Assembly (NCBI GenBank): GCA_023428645.1
Contig: JAEYXD010000210.1
Location: 10,227 to 74,226, forward strand
DNA from: Pseudomonadota bacterium
GTDB lineage: Bacteria > Pseudomonadota > Gammaproteobacteria > Steroidobacterales > Steroidobacteraceae
DNA: 64,000 bases
Direction of reading: 5' to 3'
Under the pieces are notes generated by a model that was given only the letters and a program-made list of their open reading frames with translations, was not told the origin of the DNA and searched no databases. The position numbers and the translations under genes are program-made. Positions 1 through 7,903 of this stretch are shown one piece after another (the first letter of the stretch is position 1; every line of letters begins with the position of its first letter).

Positions 1-1
1 G

Positions 2-187
2 CGTCGTTTGCGCTCGGCGCACGCGGCGTTACCGATCATTCTGCTGGGCGAAGAAGCGGATGTGCTCGGGGCCGTAACGGCGATGCGTGAAGGCGCCGTG
101 GATTTTTTCGAGAAGCCGCACCTCGACGTCGCGATCGCACGGCGCGTCGCTTATCTGCTCGATCAAGCGTCCGAGCTGACGCACTGA
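2..187 (+). CDS. Response regulator receiver domain, C-terminal part (truncated by window edge)
   Basis: The last 61 codons of a frame that enters from the left edge. It reads as the second half of a CheY-like receiver domain: a hydrophobic beta-4 strand (PIILLGEE), then a helix with AMREGAVDFFEKP. The Lys-Pro near the end matches the conserved receiver Lys and its following Pro, and the AVDFFEKP wording is typical of FixJ/NtrC-type receivers. The protein stops about 20 residues after this domain, so no output domain follows it. The phosphoacceptor Asp would lie outside the window. Whether a DNA-binding or other domain precedes the receiver cannot be seen. Confidence 0.6.
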   Translation, partial: RRLRSAHAALPIILLGEEADVLGAVTAMREGAVDFFEKPHLDVAIARRVAYLLDQASELTH

Positions 188-200
188 CGCGCCGGCCGGC

Positions 201-1157
201 TCACGGAAGCTCGGCGCGCGGATCGAAACGCAGCTCGCGCTGCATGCGCTCGTACAGCTCGCGCGCGGCTGCGGTGTCCGCGGGCGGGGTTTGAATCTTC
301 AGCACGACGTACTGGTCGCCGGGCGTCGGGCCGGGCAGGCCGCGCCCCTTCAAACGCAAGCGCTGATCGGTCTTGGCGCCGGGGCGGATGCGCAAGTCGA
401 CGGGCCCGGCAAGCGTCGGTACCTGCACCGTCGCGCCGAGCGCGGCTTCCCACGGCGTGATCGGCAGTTTGAGCGTGATGTCCCGTCCCTCGACCTGATA
501 CAGCCGATGGGGTCGGAATGCGATCTCGAGATACAGATCGCCCGCGGGCCCGCCGCCGATGCCGGCGCTGCCTTGCCCGGCGAGGCGAATGCGCTGACCT
601 TCGACGACCCCCTTCGGAATCGTGATCTTGAGCGTGCGCGGGCGCACTGCGACGCGTCCGTCCTCGCTCAGCTGCGGCGCCTTGAGCTCGATCGTTTGCG
701 AGCCGCCGTTGAACGCCTCTTCGAGATCGATCTGGATCTTCGCCGTGTGGTCCTGGCCGGCCGACGCGAACCCCCCGCGCGGCCCGCGCTGGCCGAACGG
801 GCTGCGCGCGCCAAACAGCGACGAAAAGAAATCACTGAAGTTGGCGTCCTCGCCCATGTCTGATCCGCGGGCGCCGCGGTTGAACGAGAACTCGAAACCG
901 TTCCCCCAGTCGGGCGGCGGCGTGAACTGCTGTCCTTGGCGCCAGTTCGATCCAAGCTGATCGTAAGCGGCGCGCTTATCGGTGTCCTTCAGGACCTCAT
1001 AGGCCTCTTGGACTTCTTTGAACTTGTCCTCGGCGTTCGCTTCCTTGCTCACGTCCGGATGAAATTTGCGCGCCAGCTTGCGGTAGGCGCGCTTGATGTC
1101 GTCCTGGCTCGCATCGCGTGCGACGCCAAGTACCTTGTAGTAGTCCTTGTAATCCAT
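201..1157 (-). CDS. cbpA: Curved DNA-binding protein / DnaJ-type co-chaperone CbpA
   Basis: A 318-residue Hsp40 of the CbpA type. It stimulates DnaK ATPase activity and delivers unfolded substrates, and in E. coli the homologue also binds curved DNA. The J domain occupies residues 1-70 with the essential HPD at 33-35. A Gly/Phe-rich linker follows (about 75-140), then the two beta-sandwich C-terminal domains. The Cys-rich zinc-finger repeats of true DnaJ are absent, which marks it as CbpA. The start MDYKDYYKVLGV is chosen because it begins exactly at the J domain; the frame is open a further 48 bases upstream. A sigma-32-like promoter lies 54-81 bases upstream. No CbpM modulator gene is adjacent. 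Confidence 0.93.
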   Translation of the reverse strand: MDYKDYYKVLGVARDASQDDIKRAYRKLARKFHPDVSKEANAEDKFKEVQEAYEVLKDTDKRAAYDQLGSNWRQGQQFTPPPDWGNGFEFSFNRGARGSDMGEDANFSDFFSSLFGARSPFGQRGPRGGFASAGQDHTAKIQIDLEEAFNGGSQTIELKAPQLSEDGRVAVRPRTLKITIPKGVVEGQRIRLAGQGSAGIGGGPAGDLYLEIAFRPHRLYQVEGRDITLKLPITPWEAALGATVQVPTLAGPVDLRIRPGAKTDQRLRLKGRGLPGPTPGDQYVVLKIQTPPADTAAARELYERMQRELRFDPRAELP

Positions 1158-1210
1158 AGGCTCGCGTTTGGTGCTGTACCTGCGGTGCTCCGACGTGGGA
1201 AACACGACGG

Positions 1211-1238
1211 ACGTAGGGCGCGAAGCACCGAATTCAAG
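1211..1238 (-). promoter_or_regulatory. Candidate sigma-32 (heat-shock) promoter of cbpA
   Basis: On the minus strand, CTTGAAT (1238-1232) is followed after about 13 bases by CCCTACGT (1218-1211). The RpoH consensus is CTTGAAA and CCCCATNT with a 13-17 base spacer. The predicted start point is about 45 bases upstream of the cbpA ATG. This is a pattern match only, but it fits a chaperone gene, and rpoH is itself encoded in this window. Confidence 0.45.
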
Positions 1239-1304
1239 GTCGGCGGCGGATGCCGCGTGTGCGAGGCTAGCAGATGGGCATCATCTCGGAACGCCCCTTC
1301 CCAC

Positions 1305-3368
1305 CTAGGGAACTCGGCGTCGAGTCGCGCCGAGCGCGAGCAACGCGAGCACCAGCGGCAAACCGAAGGCGCCGCCACCGCCGGTGCGGTTTGCCGCCGT
1401 CGACGCGGAGCTTGCGCTTTGCGTGCTCGGGCTAGATACGGTGAGCGGTTGAACCGCCGTATCGTTGGATTGATGCGGGTCGAAGCTCGCGGCGGATACC
1501 CGCACTTCGATATCGCCGGTGCCGGCGGCCCAGGCTCTCAGGGTGAGCGATCCTGTCACCGCCGCCCCCGCGTCGAGCGTCGCGACCGAGCACATGAGTG
1601 TTGCGAGATCGCACGTGCCGTTCTCGATGGACGCGGCGGTGGCGGAGACGTTGGTGGGCAGCCGCAGTTCGACCGCGACCGCTTGCGCCTGATCGTGCGC
1701 GGCGTTGTTCACGGCGAAGGTGGCGGAGAACGTGTCGCCCGCGATGACGGCCGCGGGCGCTTGCAGCGCGATGCCCATATCGCGCTCCGGATCGATCTTG
1801 ATCGTGCCTTCGCCGGCATTGTTGTCCGTGCGCGCGTCCGCCCACGAGATGAGTCGTGCCGAGATCGTGCTCGAACCCGTCGCCCGGCTGCGCAAGGTCA
1901 CGTTCAGCGATCGCGTCACACCGCCGGCCAGGCTGCCGATGTCGCAGTCGATGACGCCCGCGCCGCTCGTACACGTGCCGCCTGCGATCCACGCGTCGAT
2001 GATGTCGAGCGAGGCGGGCAACAGCACCTCGACGCGCGCATTCGAACTCGTGCGCCCGCCGAGGTTCCTGATCGGCAGCGTCCATTGGAACGACCGGCCG
2101 AGGCCTTCGTGCACGATGCCGAGCTCCGCCGGAAGCGCGAGGTCGGCGGGCGGCAGCGTCGTGATGCAAGTTGCCGTCGCGATGCGCGCGCTCATGCGAT
2201 CGCGGCTGCAACTCGAGAACGTCGCCTTGTCCGCGAACACGGTGGGCGACATCAAGAATTGGTTCTGCGCGATGTGGCTGCACTCGCTCTCGCCGTCGTG
2301 CACCGAGCCGAAGTTGTGGCCGATCTCGTGGGCGGCCACGAGCGACTCGAGCCACGCGCCGCGATTGCGCGCTTCGGTGAGCGCGACACCCCACTCCGAG
2401 TGGCACACCGAATCGATGTAGCCGATGCCGACCGTCGCGCCGTCGAGATCGCGGCCGGTGAACAGATGCGTGAGCCCGCGAGCCTTCAAGTCCGGTGAAG
2501 CGGCGCGGTGCGCGGCGAGGCGGCGTAACAGATCCGACGGATCGGTCGTCGCCGGCAGCGGGTCGGACGTCGGTCCATACACGAGCGCTGTCGGCACTTG
2601 AATCTGGACGCCGAGCTCGGCGGCGAAAATGCCGTCGACGTTGTTGAGGCGCAGCAGGATCTGATCGATCGCCGCCGCATCGCTCGGGAATTGCGCGCGG
2701 AATTGCGCGTCGCCGAGCGCGGCCACCTCGAGCCGCAACGCGGCGCCCATCGCCTGCATGACGGCCGGCCCGTTCTTGAGCGCGTTGAGCTCGCGCTTCA
2801 GGGAATCGTACGACTCCCGTCCCGTGGGCGCGTCCGCGGCGGTCGGTGTGGCGCACATCGACGCGCCAGGCTCGAGAATCGTATCGGCCAGGCGGAACAA
2901 CACCGTGTTCGTGGCGGGGTCGAGCGGGGCCACGACCGCATCACGAACCGAATCGCTCGGCTCGATTACATAAAGCTGCGCGCCGTCCCAGATCAGGCCA
3001 TGCACATCAGGCCCAAGCGTCGAGATCCGCGCCCACGAGCCCGCGATGCCCGTGAGCTCGCCGCGATACAACTGCACGGACGCCGCGTCTTGCGATGCGC
3101 GGATGCCGTCGAGCGGCGCGTTCGGCTCCAGGTTGAGCTCGAACCTCCGGCCGTAGGCATCGAACTTGAGCACGCGTGCGCCGTTCGTGCGTTTCTCCCG
3201 GAGCGCGGGACGCGGGTCGATCGTCGTTTGGAACGGCTCGAAATACAGGATGCGGGCATTGCCGAACGGCTCTGCCGCGATGCTCGGGTTCACCAGCGCA
3301 AACGGCGCCATCGCGGCGCACGCCCACGCAACCAACCGCCGTCCGGCGGCTCGTCCGAACCTTCGCAT
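1305..3368 (-). CDS. Secreted zinc metallopeptidase with DUF11-like repeats and GlyGly-CTERM-type tail
   Basis: A 687-residue exported protease. The start MRRFGRAAGRRL is preceded by GGGAG and opens an Arg-rich signal peptide ending near SIAA. The N-terminal half resembles the M12B/reprolysin-like propeptide and catalytic region, with the metzincin motif HEIGHNFGSVHD at residues 347-358 (three His ligands and catalytic Glu). A Cys-rich SECSH segment follows. The C-terminal half carries about two Ig-like, DUF11-type modules, seen as repeated DxxxALQAP/DLALPAE starts. The last 25 residues are a Gly-rich motif, a hydrophobic stretch and an Arg cluster (GGGG...LALLALGATRRR), the layout of GlyGly-CTERM sorting signals processed by rhombosortase. 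No rhombosortase is in the window. Substrate unknown. Confidence 0.8.
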   Translation of the reverse strand: MRRFGRAAGRRLVAWACAAMAPFALVNPSIAAEPFGNARILYFEPFQTTIDPRPALREKRTNGARVLKFDAYGRRFELNLEPNAPLDGIRASQDAASVQLYRGELTGIAGSWARISTLGPDVHGLIWDGAQLYVIEPSDSVRDAVVAPLDPATNTVLFRLADTILEPGASMCATPTAADAPTGRESYDSLKRELNALKNGPAVMQAMGAALRLEVAALGDAQFRAQFPSDAAAIDQILLRLNNVDGIFAAELGVQIQVPTALVYGPTSDPLPATTDPSDLLRRLAAHRAASPDLKARGLTHLFTGRDLDGATVGIGYIDSVCHSEWGVALTEARNRGAWLESLVAAHEIGHNFGSVHDGESECSHIAQNQFLMSPTVFADKATFSSCSRDRMSARIATATCITTLPPADLALPAELGIVHEGLGRSFQWTLPIRNLGGRTSSNARVEVLLPASLDIIDAWIAGGTCTSGAGVIDCDIGSLAGGVTRSLNVTLRSRATGSSTISARLISWADARTDNNAGEGTIKIDPERDMGIALQAPAAVIAGDTFSATFAVNNAAHDQAQAVAVELRLPTNVSATAASIENGTCDLATLMCSVATLDAGAAVTGSLTLRAWAAGTGDIEVRVSAASFDPHQSNDTAVQPLTVSSPSTQSASSASTAANRTGGGGAFGLPLVLALLALGATRRRVP

Positions 3369-3527
3369 TTGTTCTCCCGCTGATGTGTTGCGTTTTTTCG
3401 CATGCGTTCCCCGTCCCAACAAGGAACTGTTCCGCACATGCAGCAAACCGGAAGTTCGTCACATTCCGCTCGCGTGGGCATAGGCCGATAGGGAATGCCT
3501 TGCTCGGCCATGCACGGCTGGCTTTAT

Positions 3528-3543
3528 TTAAACGAATGTTTAA
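3528..3543. promoter_or_regulatory. Palindromic TetR-type operator upstream of the efflux operon
   Basis: A perfect inverted repeat, TTAAAC-GAAT-GTTTAA, centred 20 bases before the TetR start codon in an AT-rich island within GC-rich DNA. This TAAAC/GTTTA class of palindrome is common for TetR-family autoregulation. Its position inside the leader suggests that the adjacent TetR gene product represses its own four-gene operon. Inference from symmetry and position. Confidence 0.55.
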
Positions 3544-3554
3544 TATTGCCGAGC

Positions 3555-4235
3555 ATGGCCAGCAAGCAATCGAAGCGGACGCGGCCGCGTGCCGTGGGCA
3601 GGCCGGCGGGGGAGTCGGAGGCCGACGTGCGCGCGGCGCTGATTGCCGCGGCGAAGCAGCTGTTCTTGAAGTTCGGTTTCGAGAAGGTGACCGCGCGGCA
3701 GATCGCGGCCGCCGCGGGCACGACGCCCGCGATGATCCATTACTACTTCGACAACAAGATCGGCCTGTTCAAGGCGATGCTGCAGGAGGCGATCGAGCCG
3801 TTCAGCCGCTTGCTGAGTGGCGCCGTCGAAGCGCCTGCGGCCGCGGCGAGCGACCTGTCCGCGCTCATCGAAGGGCACATTCGAACGGCGGCAGCGAACA
3901 GCTGGATCGCGTCGCTGCTCGTGCACGAGGTGCTACCCGAGGGTGGCAAGTTCCGGGCGATGTTCGTGCGCGATGTGGCGTCGCGCCTGTTGCCGATGCT
4001 CGTGGAACTGATCGAGCAGGGTCGCCGGGAGGGAAAATTCCGCGCCGACCTGGATGCGCGTTTGACGGCATTGTCGATCTTGAGTCTCAACATCTTCCCG
4101 CTCATCTCGCGACCGATCACCGGGCCGATTCTCGGCTTCAAGTTCGAAGGCTCGGATCTCGATCGCCTGATCACACATACGACGCGGCTATTGCTGCAAG
4201 GGATCGCCGCGAGCGATGCGGCGGTGCAGCCATGA
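3555..4235 (+). CDS. TetR-family regulator of the adjacent ABC exporter
   Basis: A 226-residue TetR/AcrR repressor. The N-terminal HTH spans about residues 18-65 (AAKQLFLKFGFEKVTARQIAAAAGTT then MIHYYFDNK). The all-helical ligand domain resembles the CecR/YbiH type (DUF1956-like). The start MASKQSKRTRPRA is chosen over an in-frame ATG 60 bases upstream because the latter would lie within the operator region and the basic start fits the family. It overlaps the next gene by ATGA, so all four genes 3555-7255 are translationally coupled or closely spaced. In E. coli cecR likewise precedes ybhGFSR, so this is probably the local efflux repressor. The inducer is unknown. Confidence 0.85.
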   Translation: MASKQSKRTRPRAVGRPAGESEADVRAALIAAAKQLFLKFGFEKVTARQIAAAAGTTPAMIHYYFDNKIGLFKAMLQEAIEPFSRLLSGAVEAPAAAASDLSALIEGHIRTAAANSWIASLLVHEVLPEGGKFRAMFVRDVASRLLPMLVELIEQGRREGKFRADLDARLTALSILSLNIFPLISRPITGPILGFKFEGSDLDRLITHTTRLLLQGIAASDAAVQP

Positions 4236-5197
4236 GGCATTCGCGGGCGCAGCCCTGGGCTATCGTTTGGAGCGCGCTCGCGCTGAGCGCCTGCGGGAGC
4301 GACGAAGGCGACGTGCTGGTCGGCACGCTGGAGCGCGACCGGCTCGAGCTGATCGCGGAGGCCAACGAGCCCATCGTCGCAATCGACGTCAGAGAAGGCG
4401 ACGAGGTTGCGGCAGGCGCGACACTGCTCGCGTTGAGTCAGCAGATGGCTCAGGCGCGCCTGGAGCAGGCGCAGGCGAACGTGCGTCTCGCGGAACGTCG
4501 GCTCGCCCAGCTGGTGACCGGCCCGCGCGCACAGGAAATTCAGGAAGCGCGAGCGGCTCTCGAGTCCGCGGCGAGTGCCGAGCGAACGGCGGTGAGTGAG
4601 TACGAGCGCGTCGATCATCTCGTGGAGCGCAAGCTGCTCAGCCAGGCGCAGCTCGACTCGGTGCGCGCACAGCGCGACGCTTCGAAGTCGCAGCACAAGC
4701 AAGCGCAGGCGCGGCTCGATCTGTTGCTCGAAGGAACGCGGCGCGAGGAGGTCGAGCAGGCCGAGGCGGAGCTGCAAGGCGCGCGGGCGGCCTTGAGCGA
4801 AGTCCAGACGCATCTCGCGCGGCTCACGATCATCGCGCCCCGCGCCGGGACGATCGAGGCTTTGCCGTACAAGCTCGGCGAACGGCCGCCGGCGGGCGCG
4901 CCTGTGGTAGTCATGTTGGCGCAAGGCGCCCCGTACGCGCGCATCTACGTACCCGAGCCGCGGCGGGCACAGCTCGCTCCGGGGACACGCGTACGGGTGA
5001 GTGTCGATGGTGCGGGCCGCGAGTACGCGGGCATCGCGCGATTCATTGCCGCGCAGGCGCAATTCACGCCGTATTTCGCGCTGACGCAGGAAGATCGCTC
5101 ACGTCTGAGCTATCTCGCCGAGATCGACCTGACGGAAGCGGCAGCGCAATCCCTGCCGACCGGCATTCCGGTGCAAGTGCGAATAGCGGCGCCATGA
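4232..5197 (+). CDS. HlyD-family periplasmic adaptor lipoprotein (YbhG-like)
   Basis: A 321-residue membrane fusion protein linking an inner-membrane exporter to the outer membrane. The N terminus has a signal peptide ending in the lipobox LSAC (Cys about 21), so it should be a lipoprotein, unlike many HlyD proteins that keep a membrane anchor. A biotinyl-lipoyl-like half domain (VAIDVREGDEVAAGATLL) is followed by a long alpha-helical hairpin rich in Glu/Ala/Arg/Gln (about 75-195), then the second lipoyl half (IIAPRAGTIEALPYKLGE) and a beta-barrel. It starts inside the TetR stop codon (ATGA) and ends in the same way with the ATPase gene. Confidence 0.85.
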   Translation: MRHSRAQPWAIVWSALALSACGSDEGDVLVGTLERDRLELIAEANEPIVAIDVREGDEVAAGATLLALSQQMAQARLEQAQANVRLAERRLAQLVTGPRAQEIQEARAALESAASAERTAVSEYERVDHLVERKLLSQAQLDSVRAQRDASKSQHKQAQARLDLLLEGTRREEVEQAEAELQGARAALSEVQTHLARLTIIAPRAGTIEALPYKLGERPPAGAPVVVMLAQGAPYARIYVPEPRRAQLAPGTRVRVSVDGAGREYAGIARFIAAQAQFTPYFALTQEDRSRLSYLAEIDLTEAAAQSLPTGIPVQVRIAAP

Positions 5198-6162
5198 ACA
5201 CGATGCCCGCACGCGCGGAGCCCGTCATCGTGGCGCGCGAGCTGACGAAGGCATTTGGCAAGAATCGCGCGGTCGACAACGTCACGCTCGAGATCCCCGC
5301 CGCGAGCATCTACGGCTTTCTCGGGCCGAACGGCTCCGGCAAATCGACGACGCTGCGCATGCTCTGCGGATTGCTGCGTCCATCGAGCGGCGCAGTCACC
5401 GTGCTCGGCTACTCGGTGCCGCGCGAGGCCGAGCGGCTGCGCACGAAAGTCGGCTACATGACTCAGCGGTTCTCGCTTTGGGATGACCTCACGGTCGGCG
5501 AGAACCTCGAATTCATGGCGCGCATCTTCGGTCTGGACGCTGCGCGCCGGCGCGCGCGCATCGACACATTACTGCGCCAGTATCGCTTGACCGACATGGT
5601 TCCGCAGCGCGCGGGCACCTTGAGCGGCGGACAGAGGCAGCGCCTGGCGCTCGCCGCAGCGACGCTGCACGAGCCGGAGCTGCTGTTGCTCGACGAGCCG
5701 ACGAGCGCCGTCGATCCGCAGAATCGCCGCGATTTCTGGGAAAGTCTGTTCGACCTCGCGGCCGCCGGCACGACGATCCTCGTCTCGACGCACTACATGG
5801 ATGAAGCGGAGCGCTGTCACGGCATCGCGATCCTCGATCGGGGTCGGCTCGTGGCCGAAGGCTCGCCGCGCTCGCTCATCGACGGCATCGGCGCGACGGT
5901 CGTCGAGATCGATGCGCCGAATCCGCGGCAGGCGCGCCACGCGCTCGACGGCCAGTCGCTCGTGAGAAGTGTCGCGCAATTGGGAACGCGGCTGCATGCG
6001 CTGCTCGATTCGAACACGGCCGATGCGGTTGGGCGCGTCCGCGAGCTGCTGCGAGCGCAAGGCATCGACGCTCAGGTCGACGTCGTGCGGGCGAGTCTCG
6101 AAGACGTGTTCGTCGCCGCGACGGGCTTCGACATCGACCGGGCGGCCGCCGCCGCCGCGTGA
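5194..6162 (+). CDS. ABC transporter ATP-binding protein (YbhF-like, single NBD)
   Basis: A 322-residue ATPase energising the export complex with the following permease. Walker A is GPNGSGKST (about 44-52), the signature LSGGQRQR is near 144, Walker B LLLLDEPTSAVDP is near 166 and the H-loop is STHYMDEA. The C-terminal 90 residues match the extension found in ABC-2 drug and antibiotic exporters. E. coli YbhF has two fused nucleotide-binding domains in about 578 residues; this protein has only one, so the active unit should be a homodimer. It overlaps the adaptor gene by 4 bases. Confidence 0.9.
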   Translation: MNTMPARAEPVIVARELTKAFGKNRAVDNVTLEIPAASIYGFLGPNGSGKSTTLRMLCGLLRPSSGAVTVLGYSVPREAERLRTKVGYMTQRFSLWDDLTVGENLEFMARIFGLDAARRRARIDTLLRQYRLTDMVPQRAGTLSGGQRQRLALAAATLHEPELLLLDEPTSAVDPQNRRDFWESLFDLAAAGTTILVSTHYMDEAERCHGIAILDRGRLVAEGSPRSLIDGIGATVVEIDAPNPRQARHALDGQSLVRSVAQLGTRLHALLDSNTADAVGRVRELLRAQGIDAQVDVVRASLEDVFVAATGFDIDRAAAAAA

Positions 6163-6169
6163 GGCTCGC

Positions 6170-7255
6170 ATGCGCATCTTCGCCATCGCCTTCAAGGAGA
6201 TTCGCCAGCTGCGGCGCGATCGCCTGACGTTCGGCATGATGGTCGGTCTGCCGTTGATGCAGATGCTGCTGTTCGGCTATGCGATCAACTTCGATGTGCG
6301 GGGATTGCAGGCCGCTGTCCTCGACGAAGCGAACACGTCGGCTTCGCGTGCGCTCGTCGCCGACCTGCAGGCGACCGGGGTCGTCAAGATTGCCGGCCAG
6401 GTGCGCAGCGCCGCCGAGCTTTCGCGCGACATCCGCGCCGGACACGTCTCCATCGGTGTGCACATTCCGGCCGATTTCGAGCGACGGCGTCTGCAAACCG
6501 ATCGGGCCTTCGCGCAGCTGATTGTCGATGGCAGCGAGCCGAGCCTCGAGAATGTCGCGCGCGGCCTGACCGTAATGCCGCAGTCGACCCGCAGCGGCAT
6601 CTATCCGCCAGGCTTTCGCATGTTCGAAGTGCGTACGGAGTTCAATCCAGAAAAGCGCACGGCCGTCCAGATCGTGCCAGCGCTGATCGGCGTCATTCTC
6701 ACCATGACGATGATGATGTTCACGGCGGTTGCGATCGTCCGCGAGCGGGAACGCGGCAATCTCGAGCTTCTGATCACTACACCGGTCAGTTCGTTCGAGC
6801 TGATGATCGGCAAGCTGGTGCCGTATGTCTTCATCGGGCTCATTCAGACGACGCTCGTGCTCGCGTTGGGCGCGTTCCTGTTCGATGTGCCCGTCCGAGG
6901 CAGCCTGGCGACGCTGTATTTGTCCGCGCTCATCTTCATCGCTGCGACCCTGGCGCTTGGGCTCCTCATCTCGACCGTCGCGCAAACGCAAATGCAGGCG
7001 TTCCAGATGTCGCTGTTCGTCCTGCTGCCTTCGATTCTGCTGTCGGGATTCGTTTTTCCCTTCGATGGCATGCCGCGGATCGTGCAGCACCTCGCGCAGC
7101 TGTTGCCGCTCACGCATTTCGTCGATCTGATCCGAGGCGTCGTCCTCAGAGGTGCGGCGTTACGCGAGTTGGAGGCGCCCCTGTTGAAGCTGCTCGTCTT
7201 CACCGCGGTCGTGATCGCGGCCGTGACGTTGCGCTTCCACAAGCGGCTGGATTAG
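6170..7255 (+). CDS. ABC-2 type permease (YbhS/YbhR-like)
   Basis: A 361-residue inner-membrane permease. The start MRIFAIAFKEIRQLRRDR is preceded by GAGG and lies 7 bases after the ATPase stop. It has one N-terminal transmembrane helix, a large extracytoplasmic domain (about 50-170) and five C-terminal helices with the ABC-2 signature region around VRERERGNLELLITTPVSSFELMIGK and a conserved F-HF-DL-RGV near the end. In E. coli the system has two permeases (YbhS and YbhR); here only one is present, so it probably homodimerises. Confidence 0.88.
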   Translation: MRIFAIAFKEIRQLRRDRLTFGMMVGLPLMQMLLFGYAINFDVRGLQAAVLDEANTSASRALVADLQATGVVKIAGQVRSAAELSRDIRAGHVSIGVHIPADFERRRLQTDRAFAQLIVDGSEPSLENVARGLTVMPQSTRSGIYPPGFRMFEVRTEFNPEKRTAVQIVPALIGVILTMTMMMFTAVAIVRERERGNLELLITTPVSSFELMIGKLVPYVFIGLIQTTLVLALGAFLFDVPVRGSLATLYLSALIFIAATLALGLLISTVAQTQMQAFQMSLFVLLPSILLSGFVFPFDGMPRIVQHLAQLLPLTHFVDLIRGVVLRGAALRELEAPLLKLLVFTAVVIAAVTLRFHKRLD

Positions 7256-7258
7256 CGA

Positions 7259-7275
7259 TGCACCAAAGCCGCGCG
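7259..7275 (+). promoter_or_regulatory. Weak NtrC-like site (distal)
   Basis: TGCACC-N5-CGCGCG: the left half-site matches the NtrC consensus perfectly (TGCACC) and the right half weakly. It begins exactly 32 bases before the stronger proximal site, so both would lie on the same helix face, the spacing of the two strong NtrC sites at E. coli glnAp2. It starts 3 bases after the permease stop codon. Confidence 0.35.
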
Positions 7276-7290
7276 AAGTGCGTACGGCGA

Positions 7291-7307
7291 TGCTCCAAAC
7301 CGGTGCG
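7291..7307 (+). promoter_or_regulatory. NtrC-like enhancer site (proximal)
   Basis: TGCTCC-AAACC-GGTGCG against the NtrC consensus TGCACC-N5-GGTGCA: 10 of 12 half-site positions match with the right 5-base spacer. Its centre is about 96 bases upstream of the start point predicted from the sigma-54 promoter below, a usual enhancer distance. Confidence 0.55.
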
Positions 7308-7368
7308 AGCATCCATCCTTCTCGGAGGACGATGACCGCCGTTCGTGCCCGTAATCTCCCTGCGCACG

Positions 7369-7384
7369 CGGCACAGAACGTGCA
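7369..7384 (+). promoter_or_regulatory. Sigma-54 (RpoN) promoter of the PII gene
   Basis: GGCAC at -24 and GTGCA at -12, with GG and GC separated by exactly 10 bases, as RpoN promoters require. Transcription would begin near 7395, giving a leader of about 105 bases before the PII ATG. Together with the upstream NtrC-like sites this predicts induction under nitrogen limitation. Confidence 0.6.
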
Positions 7385-7500
7385 TTGCAAACCCGTGCTG
7401 CACTAGGCAAGGTATCCTCGCGAATCACGCCCGCTGTCGCAGCAGTGAACGAAAAACTTCAATTGATCGATCCCGCAGTCCGAGACAGGAGCCACGGGGA

Positions 7501-7839
7501 ATGAAACTCATCAGCGCAATCATCAAACCTTTCAAACTCGACGACGTGCGCGCCGCACTGTCGGAGATCGGCGTCTCGGGAATGACGGTTACGGAAGTGA
7601 AAGGCTTCGGCCGCCAGCGCGGACACACCGAGTTGTATCGCGGTGCGGAATATGTCGTGGATTTCGTTCCGAAGACCCGTATCGAGGTCGCGGTGAAGGA
7701 CGCACTCGTCGATCAGGTCGTCGAGGCGATCATCAATGCCGCGAAGACCGGCAAAGTCGGCGACGGGAAGATTTTCATTACCGATCTGGAGCGCGTTTTG
7801 CGCATCCGGACCGGCGAGGCGGACGACCAAGCCCTGTAA
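7501..7839 (+). CDS. glnK: Nitrogen regulatory protein PII (GlnB/GlnK)
   Basis: A 112-residue trimeric signalling protein that binds ATP/ADP and 2-oxoglutarate and controls NtrB, ATase or the ammonium channel. It is full length: MKLISAIIKPFKLDDVRAAL start, T-loop with the uridylylated Tyr51 in RGAEYVVDF, the B-loop TGKVGDGKIF and C-terminal RTGE. The start has a GGGGA-type ribosome site. The predicted sigma-54/NtrC control is typical of glnK rather than glnB, hence the symbol, but no amtB follows (a quinone oxidoreductase gene does), so glnB remains possible. Confidence 0.9.
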   Translation: MKLISAIIKPFKLDDVRAALSEIGVSGMTVTEVKGFGRQRGHTELYRGAEYVVDFVPKTRIEVAVKDALVDQVVEAIINAAKTGKVGDGKIFITDLERVLRIRTGEADDQAL

Positions 7840-7850
7840 TAAAGAACGGC

Positions 7851-7903
7851 TTCGACCTACTCCCCCTCCCCCGCGCCGCGGGGGAGGGTTAGGGGAGGGG
7901 GGC
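7851..7903 (+). repeat. Palindromic dispersed repeat, copy 1 (REP-like)
   Basis: A GC-rich element just after the PII stop whose core CCTCCCCCGC/GCGGGGGAGG folds into a strong hairpin, followed by GTTAGGGGAGG. The reverse complement recurs at 44787-44838 with two substitutions and one single-base length difference. It probably also ends transcription. Elements with CCCTAACCCTC cores and a hairpin are dispersed in many proteobacterial genomes. Confidence 0.75.

Noticed and set aside
936..2498. A long plus-strand open frame (520 codons) over the metallopeptidase gene
   Set aside because: Its protein is Arg/Ala-rich with no motif and lies antisense to a gene with a clear HExxH motif. High GC makes such frames common here.
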